Made by a program: the position numbers and the translations under genes. Shown piece by piece: positions 49,837-54,208 of a stretch of DNA of 54,208 bases; position 1 is the first letter of the stretch; the number at the start of each line of letters is the position of its first letter. Below the pieces are notes generated by a model. The model made no database searches. It saw only the letters and a list, made by a program, of their open reading frames with translations, and had not been told where the DNA came from. This DNA comes from Chloroflexota bacterium (lineage in GTDB: Bacteria; Chloroflexota; UBA6077; FW602-bin22; CADDYW01). The stretch covers positions 1-54,208 of the forward strand of contig JAJPIK010000071.1 in assembly GCA_021324795.1 (NCBI GenBank), given 5' to 3'.

Positions 49837-51596
49837 AGAGCCAGGATCCAATCAAGTTCGAAGTGATTCGCAACGCCCTCGTCGCCGCGACTGACGAGAT
49901 GGCACTGGCGCTACGGCGTAGCGCTTACTCGACGAACGTCAAGACGCGGAGCGACTTTTCCTGCGCCTTCTTCGACCGGGACCTCCGGGTCGCCGCCCAG
50001 GCCTTCACCCAACCGGTGCACCTGGGCTCGATGGTCCAGATCGTTCCCCGCGCCGTTCGCGCCTATGGACCGGACCGCCTCGGCCCCGGCGACATGCTCA
50101 TCACCAACGATCCCTACAATGGTGGCGTCCACCTCAATGACGTCACGGTGATCGCGCCGGTTTTTCACCGGGGCGAGTGCTTTGGCTACGTCGCGAGTCT
50201 CGCCCACCACGTCGACGTCGGCGGCGGCGCGCCGGCCAGCATCGGCGCTTTCCGCGAGGTCTTTCAGGAAGGGGTGATTATACCAACCGTCCGGCTCGTC
50301 GCCGACGGCGCGATCGTCGACGACGTTTTCCGGCTGATCCTCGCCCAGATTCGGAGCAAGCACGAGACAGCCGGGGACCTCCGCGCCCAGATCGCGGCGA
50401 ATGTGACCGGCCAGCGCCGAGTCCAGGATCTGCTCGGGCGCTTCGGCCTGGACGTCGTCAGCAGCTACGTCGCCACGCTTCTCGACTACACGCACGTTCG
50501 AACTCAACGCGAGCTGGCTAAGCTGCCCCGGGGGATGTTCTCGGCCGAGGGCTTCGTCGATAGCGACGGATTCACCGACCGGCGGGTCCGCCTGTGCGCC
50601 GCCGTGACGATCGACGACGAAGGCGTCCACTTCGACCTGGCCGGCTCGGATCCGCAGCGGCGGGCGCCAGTGAACTCTACCTTCGCTCAGACCTTTTCTG
50701 CCTGCGCCTACGCCCTGAAGTGCCTAATCGATCAGGACGTACCGGTCAACCAGGGTTTCTATGAGTTGGTCCAGGTCGAGGCGCCACTCGGCACGGTGGT
50801 AAACTGCCAGCCGCCCGCGCCGGTCGTTGGCGGCTGGGAGACTCACGCGCGGCTGACCGATGTGATCTTCAAAGCGCTGGCGACCGCACTCCCGGAGCAG
50901 ATCATCGCCGGCACCAAGGCGATGCAATGCCACGCCGGCTTCGGTGGGCTCGACCCGCACAAGGGCGAGTACTACTGCTTCCTCGAAACGCTGGCCGGTG
51001 GCTACGGTGGCCGGGCAACGAAGGATGGACCCGATGCTGTCCAGGTCCACGGCCAGAACACCGAGAACGCTCCGGTCGAAGAGACCGAGGTCAACTATCC
51101 GGTCCGCATCCTCCGTTATGAGCTGGTCGAGGATTCGGAAGGCGCCGGCACCCAGCGCGGTGGCCTGGGCCTGCGCCGCGATTACCTGTTTCCCGACCAC
51201 GCAGTGACCTTCACCATCCTGGCCGACCGCGATCGTGAAGGCCCTTGGGGCCTCTTCGGCGGGCTCCCCGGCCGCCCGGCAGAGTACGTCCTCAACCCGG
51301 ACGGCGAGGCCCGCCGTCTGAGCTCGAAGACGACGCTCGAGCTCCAGCCGGGCGACGTCGTCAGCTACCGCACCTGTGGTGGTGGCGGTTATGGCCCAGC
51401 GGAAGCGCGCGATCCCCGTCTGGTTCTCCGCGACGTCCGCGAGGGCAAGGTCAGCCGAAGAAGAGCCCGGGAAGTGTATAGCGTCGCGGTCGATGCGAGC
51501 ACCTGGACGATCGACGAGGCAGAAACCAGACGGCTGCGAGCGGTTCGAGAACAGGGTGGGTCGTTAATGACTCATGGACCTTCCCGCGATGAATGA
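49818..51596 (+). CDS. hyuB: Hydantoinase B / oxoprolinase family subunit
   Basis: 592 residues with the HyuB layout: IKFEVIRNALVAATDEMALA near the start, FTQPVHLGSMVQIVPRAVRA, DMLITNDPYNGGVHLNDVTV and, in the second half, GGWETHARLTDVIFKALATA and GGYGGRATKDGPDAVQVHGQ; the C-terminus contains DVVSYRTCGGGGYG. With HyuA it forms ATP-dependent hydantoinases, 5-oxoprolinases or related lactam/cyclic amide hydrolases (also acetone/acetophenone carboxylase relatives). The ATG lies inside the last codons of lacI. The substrate is unknown; co-location with CocE-type esterases suggests an amide or lactam compound. Confidence 0.93.
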   Translation: MRMLRLESQDPIKFEVIRNALVAATDEMALALRRSAYSTNVKTRSDFSCAFFDRDLRVAAQAFTQPVHLGSMVQIVPRAVRAYGPDRLGPGDMLITNDPYNGGVHLNDVTVIAPVFHRGECFGYVASLAHHVDVGGGAPASIGAFREVFQEGVIIPTVRLVADGAIVDDVFRLILAQIRSKHETAGDLRAQIAANVTGQRRVQDLLGRFGLDVVSSYVATLLDYTHVRTQRELAKLPRGMFSAEGFVDSDGFTDRRVRLCAAVTIDDEGVHFDLAGSDPQRRAPVNSTFAQTFSACAYALKCLIDQDVPVNQGFYELVQVEAPLGTVVNCQPPAPVVGGWETHARLTDVIFKALATALPEQIIAGTKAMQCHAGFGGLDPHKGEYYCFLETLAGGYGGRATKDGPDAVQVHGQNTENAPVEETEVNYPVRILRYELVEDSEGAGTQRGGLGLRRDYLFPDHAVTFTILADRDREGPWGLFGGLPGRPAEYVLNPDGEARRLSSKTTLELQPGDVVSYRTCGGGGYGPAEARDPRLVLRDVREGKVSRRRAREVYSVAVDASTWTIDEAETRRLRAVREQGGSLMTHGPSRDE

Positions 51597-53754
51597 CACT
51601 CGCCCCGCGCGCACGTTCCGCTTGGGCATCGACATCGGGGGAACCTTCACCGACGCAACCCTTGTCAACGAGGAAAGCGGCGCGATTCGGATTGCAAAAG
51701 TTCCGACGACGCCACGCGATCCGTCGCAGGGCTTCCTCGCGGCGGTTCGGCGCATCCTTCGTCAGGCCGAGGTCGCTCCAGCCGACGTTGGCTATCTCGT
51801 CCACGCGACCACGGTGGCCACCAATGCGATCATCGAAGGAAAGACGGCACCGACCGGCTTCATCACCACCAACGGCTTCCGTGACCTGCTCGAGATCCAG
51901 CGTCAGATTCGTCCATCCCTGTACGATCTGCAATTCGAAAAGCCGCGACCACTCGTGCCTCGCTACCGTTGCTTCGGCGTCCGAGAGCGACTCGATGGGC
52001 GGGGCAACGTGCTGGTGCCGCTGGACGAAGAGACCGTTCGGCAGGTCGCCGAAGAGCTCCGTCGGGAAGGGGTCGAATCGATCGCTGTCTGCTTTTTGCA
52101 CGCCTACCTGAATCCGGCGCACGAGCAGCGGGCCGGCGCGATCCTGCGTGAGGCCCTGCCGGGGGCGTTCCTGTCCTTATCTGCCGAGGTCGCGCCGGAG
52201 TTCCGGGAGTATTACCGGGCGAGCACGACGGTGATCAACGCGGCGCTCCAACCGGTCGTCTCGCGCTATCTCGAAAGCATCGAGGCGCGGTTGCGCGAGG
52301 ACGGGGTCGACGCGGAGCTACTGGTCTTGCAGAGCAGCGGTGGAGTCTTCACTTTCGCCGCCGCCCGCGAACGGCCGGTCTTCATGGTCGAGTCGGGTCC
52401 GGCGGCTGGGGTCGTCGCCGCCACCTACCTGGGGACCACGCTAGGCTATCCGGACGTCATCTCGATCGACATGGGCGGGACGACGGCGAAGGCTGGACTC
52501 ATCCAGGACGGCACGCCGAGGGTCACCAAGGACTACGAAGTTGGAGCCGCCGCCCGGGCCGGCGTCGGCAGCGGCCGGGGTAGCGGCTATCCGATCCGGA
52601 CGCCGGTCGTCGATCTGGTCGAGATCGGCGCGGGAGGCGGTTCGATCGCCTGGATCGATTCTGGGGGCGGGCTGCGGGTCGGCCCACGGAGCGCCGGCGC
52701 GGATCCGGGCCCGGCTTGCTATGGGCGGGGCGGCGAGGAGCCGACGATTACCGACGCTAACCTCGTCCTCGGCCGGTTGAACGCTGAGTATTTCCTCGGC
52801 GGCGAGATTCGGCTCGACGTCGAGCGCGCCCGGCGAGCGATTCAGAAGAAGTGTGCGGATGCCCTTAGGATGGACGTGGTCGACGTAGCGCACGGCATGG
52901 TCGAGATCGCGAACACGGCGATGGTCAACGCCTTGCGGCTCGTTTCCGTCCAGCGGGGCTACGATCCGCGCAGCTTCATCCTCGTCGCCTTCGGCGGGGC
53001 CGGTCCGGTCCACGCCAATCGCCTGGCCAGCGAACTGGACATTCCCACCACCCTGATTCCGCTAAGCCCGGGAATTACCTCGGCGCTCGGATTGCTCGTC
53101 ACCGATCTGAAGCACGACTACTCGACGACAGTGATCCAGCGAGTGGACCAACTCGACTTCGCGCGCATCGAGGAGGCCTACCGGACCATGGAAGCCCAGG
53201 GCCAGGCGGTGCTGGCACGCGAGGGGGTGCGGAGCGAAGAGGTGGCGTTCGTTCGCCAGGTCGAGATGCGCTACGTCGGCCAGGGCTACGAGCTGGCCGT
53301 GCCGTTGCCGCCAACTCTCCTTGGTCCGGCCGAGATCGAATCCGTTCTCGAGCAGTTCCACCGCGCCCACGACCGTGCCTACGGCTACTCCGCGCCAAGT
53401 GAGCCAGCCGAGCTCGTGAACCTGCGCCTCACGGCGATCGGGCGGATCGCCAAGCCGGCCCTGCGGCGCCTGAAGGCCGAGCAGCGAGACGTCAGCGTGG
53501 CGCGAAAGGGCAGCCGCCCGGTCTACTTCGCCGAGGCCCATGGCTTCGTCGACTGCCCGATCTACGACCGCTACCGCCTACCGCCCGGCGGTGTCGTCGC
53601 CGGTCCCGCCGTCGTCGAAGAGTTCGACTCAACGACGGTGATTCATCCCGGCTACCATGCCCAGGTGGACGACTTCGGCAATTTGCTTTTGCGACCGACT
53701 ATTCCCTCGCCCTCTGGGAGAGGCCAAGGGGATTGGCCATACGCTTGTCGGTAA
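51574..53754 (+). CDS. hyuA: Hydantoinase A / oxoprolinase family subunit
   Basis: 726 residues. The ATPase core has FRLGIDIGGTFTDATLVNEE and, in the middle, VISIDMGGTTAKAGLIQDG, the two phosphate-binding loops of the actin-like fold; FILVAFGGAGPVHANRLASE and PLSPGITSALGLLVTDLKHD follow. It supplies ATP-dependent activation for the HyuAB hydrolase. ATG 51574 (51589 possible) overlaps hyuB. The C-terminal tail after FDDFGNLLL-type end, TIPSPSGRGQGDWPYACR, is encoded by a dispersed intergenic repeat that has invaded the 3' end and supplies the stop codon, so the natural end was probably about 17 residues shorter. Confidence 0.93.
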   Translation: MDLPAMNDTRPARTFRLGIDIGGTFTDATLVNEESGAIRIAKVPTTPRDPSQGFLAAVRRILRQAEVAPADVGYLVHATTVATNAIIEGKTAPTGFITTNGFRDLLEIQRQIRPSLYDLQFEKPRPLVPRYRCFGVRERLDGRGNVLVPLDEETVRQVAEELRREGVESIAVCFLHAYLNPAHEQRAGAILREALPGAFLSLSAEVAPEFREYYRASTTVINAALQPVVSRYLESIEARLREDGVDAELLVLQSSGGVFTFAAARERPVFMVESGPAAGVVAATYLGTTLGYPDVISIDMGGTTAKAGLIQDGTPRVTKDYEVGAAARAGVGSGRGSGYPIRTPVVDLVEIGAGGGSIAWIDSGGGLRVGPRSAGADPGPACYGRGGEEPTITDANLVLGRLNAEYFLGGEIRLDVERARRAIQKKCADALRMDVVDVAHGMVEIANTAMVNALRLVSVQRGYDPRSFILVAFGGAGPVHANRLASELDIPTTLIPLSPGITSALGLLVTDLKHDYSTTVIQRVDQLDFARIEEAYRTMEAQGQAVLAREGVRSEEVAFVRQVEMRYVGQGYELAVPLPPTLLGPAEIESVLEQFHRAHDRAYGYSAPSEPAELVNLRLTAIGRIAKPALRRLKAEQRDVSVARKGSRPVYFAEAHGFVDCPIYDRYRLPPGGVVAGPAVVEEFDSTTVIHPGYHAQVDDFGNLLLRPTIPSPSGRGQGDWPYACR
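53700..53735. repeat. Dispersed SPSGRG-type repeat at the hyuA 3' end
   Basis: ATTCCCTCGCCCTCTGGGAG followed by AGGCCAAGGGG. The complement reads as the CCTCTCCCAGAGGGCGAGGG type repeat found between genes in many bacterial genomes. It is transcribed and translated here as SPSGRGQG. Confidence 0.55.
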
Positions 53755-53846
53755 CACGCCCGGACGAATTGCAGTAGGATTAGCGTCGTGGCGGAGCGAG
53801 CTCCGGTATTGCACACTATGAGATACCAACTTTCGGGAGGTAAGCC

Positions 53847-54208
53847 GTGCAAAGATCTGAGCCCGAATACGGCATCGTCATCGCCAAGGACGTCATGGTG
53901 CCCATGCGCGATGGGGTACGCTTGGCGACCGACATCTACTACCCAGCCCGCGACGGCGCGCCGGTGCACGGGCGCTTTCCGGCGATCCTCGGCCGCACCT
54001 CTTATGATAAGAACTCGCCCCAGATGTGGGTGGAGCCGGTCGGCGAGTTCTTTTGCAAGCGTGGCTACGTTGTCGTGATTCAGGATCTGCGCGGCCGCCA
54101 CCATTCCGAGGGCACCGGCCAGTACTTTCACACCGTCAACCCGAATGAGGGGCCGGACGGCTACGATACGATCGAGTGGATCGCCGCCCAGCCCTGGTCA
54201 AACGGCAA
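53847..54208 (+). CDS. CocE/NonD-family hydrolase, N-terminal part (runs off window)
   Basis: An open frame of 120 codons from GTG 53847 to the right edge, with GGGAGG as the ribosome site. It starts with KDVMVPMRDGVRLATDIYYP, followed by RFPAILGRTSYDKN, FCKRGYVVVIQDLRGRHHSE and DGYDTIEWIAAQPWSNG, the conserved opening of the X-Pro-dipeptidyl/cocaine-esterase hydrolases; the catalytic triad lies beyond the window. It is homologous to, but distinct from, the hydrolase half of the chimeric gene at 46843. Ninety-two bases separate it from hyuA, so it is probably in the same operon. Confidence 0.9.
   Translation, partial: MQRSEPEYGIVIAKDVMVPMRDGVRLATDIYYPARDGAPVHGRFPAILGRTSYDKNSPQMWVEPVGEFFCKRGYVVVIQDLRGRHHSEGTGQYFHTVNPNEGPDGYDTIEWIAAQPWSNG

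Noticed and set aside
1..54208. CRISPR array, transposase, integrase or prophage genes
   Set aside because: No regularly spaced repeats and no transposase, integrase or phage structural motifs were found in any frame.

Overview
The window looks like one continuous piece of a Chloroflexota chromosome, probably a Thermomicrobia/Sphaerobacter-type lineage. This rests on an 11-gene nuoA-N cluster without nuoEFG, a MurT/GatD/MurJ set, Hanks-type kinases, moderately high GC and SigB-like stress genes. The class-level assignment is inference, because no 16S or marker tree can be run. Visible promoters follow a TTGNNN-17-TAYAAT/TATACT pattern, often with an extended TGN -10, and several lie so close to the start codon that short-leader or leaderless mRNAs are likely.

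Layout. 1-10 kb: a YfhO-type membrane protein running off the left edge, an O-antigen-ligase-like protein, a UspA plus two RCK/TrkA proteins, an HNH nuclease, and a murT-gatD-murJ operon for lipid II amidation and flipping. 10-21 kb: pyrE, lepA, an LprG-like lipoprotein with an MFS exporter, two MacB/LolD-type ABC ATPases (one fused to an AbrB-like domain), a third RCK protein, a Ser/Thr kinase operon with a repeated membrane module, and thioredoxin. 21-30 kb: a degenerate DnaC-like protein, two Cys-type sulfatases, CcdA, then a gene-poor accessory stretch with a Tat-exported ferritin-like protein, the tail of a lost amidohydrolase, and an orphan DNA methylase. It is bounded by selC, the selenocysteine tRNA.

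30.4-40.6 kb: the nuo operon on the minus strand, encoding an 11-subunit complex I from one promoter. 40.6-46 kb: small housekeeping genes (an M50-like membrane protein, glutaryl-CoA-dehydrogenase-like ACAD, Nudix, Fe-S uracil-DNA glycosylase, small membrane proteins, SigB/F-type sigma factor and a GSP17M-like protein), then tRNA-Arg(GCG). 46.8-54.2 kb: a catabolic operon under a TTGACA-17-TAACAT promoter with a perfect 32-bp palindromic operator. It encodes a CocE-type hydrolase fused in frame to a truncated DppC/OppC permease, a LacI regulator, HyuB, HyuA and a second CocE-type hydrolase cut by the right edge.

The most unusual points are the hydrolase-permease chimera with its self-contained LacI circuit, the kinase/partner pair sharing a duplicated membrane module with a Thr-rich tail, the ABC ATPase-AbrB fusion, the LprG/P55-like pair outside mycobacteria, and selC with its palindromic promoter beside an accessory stretch.
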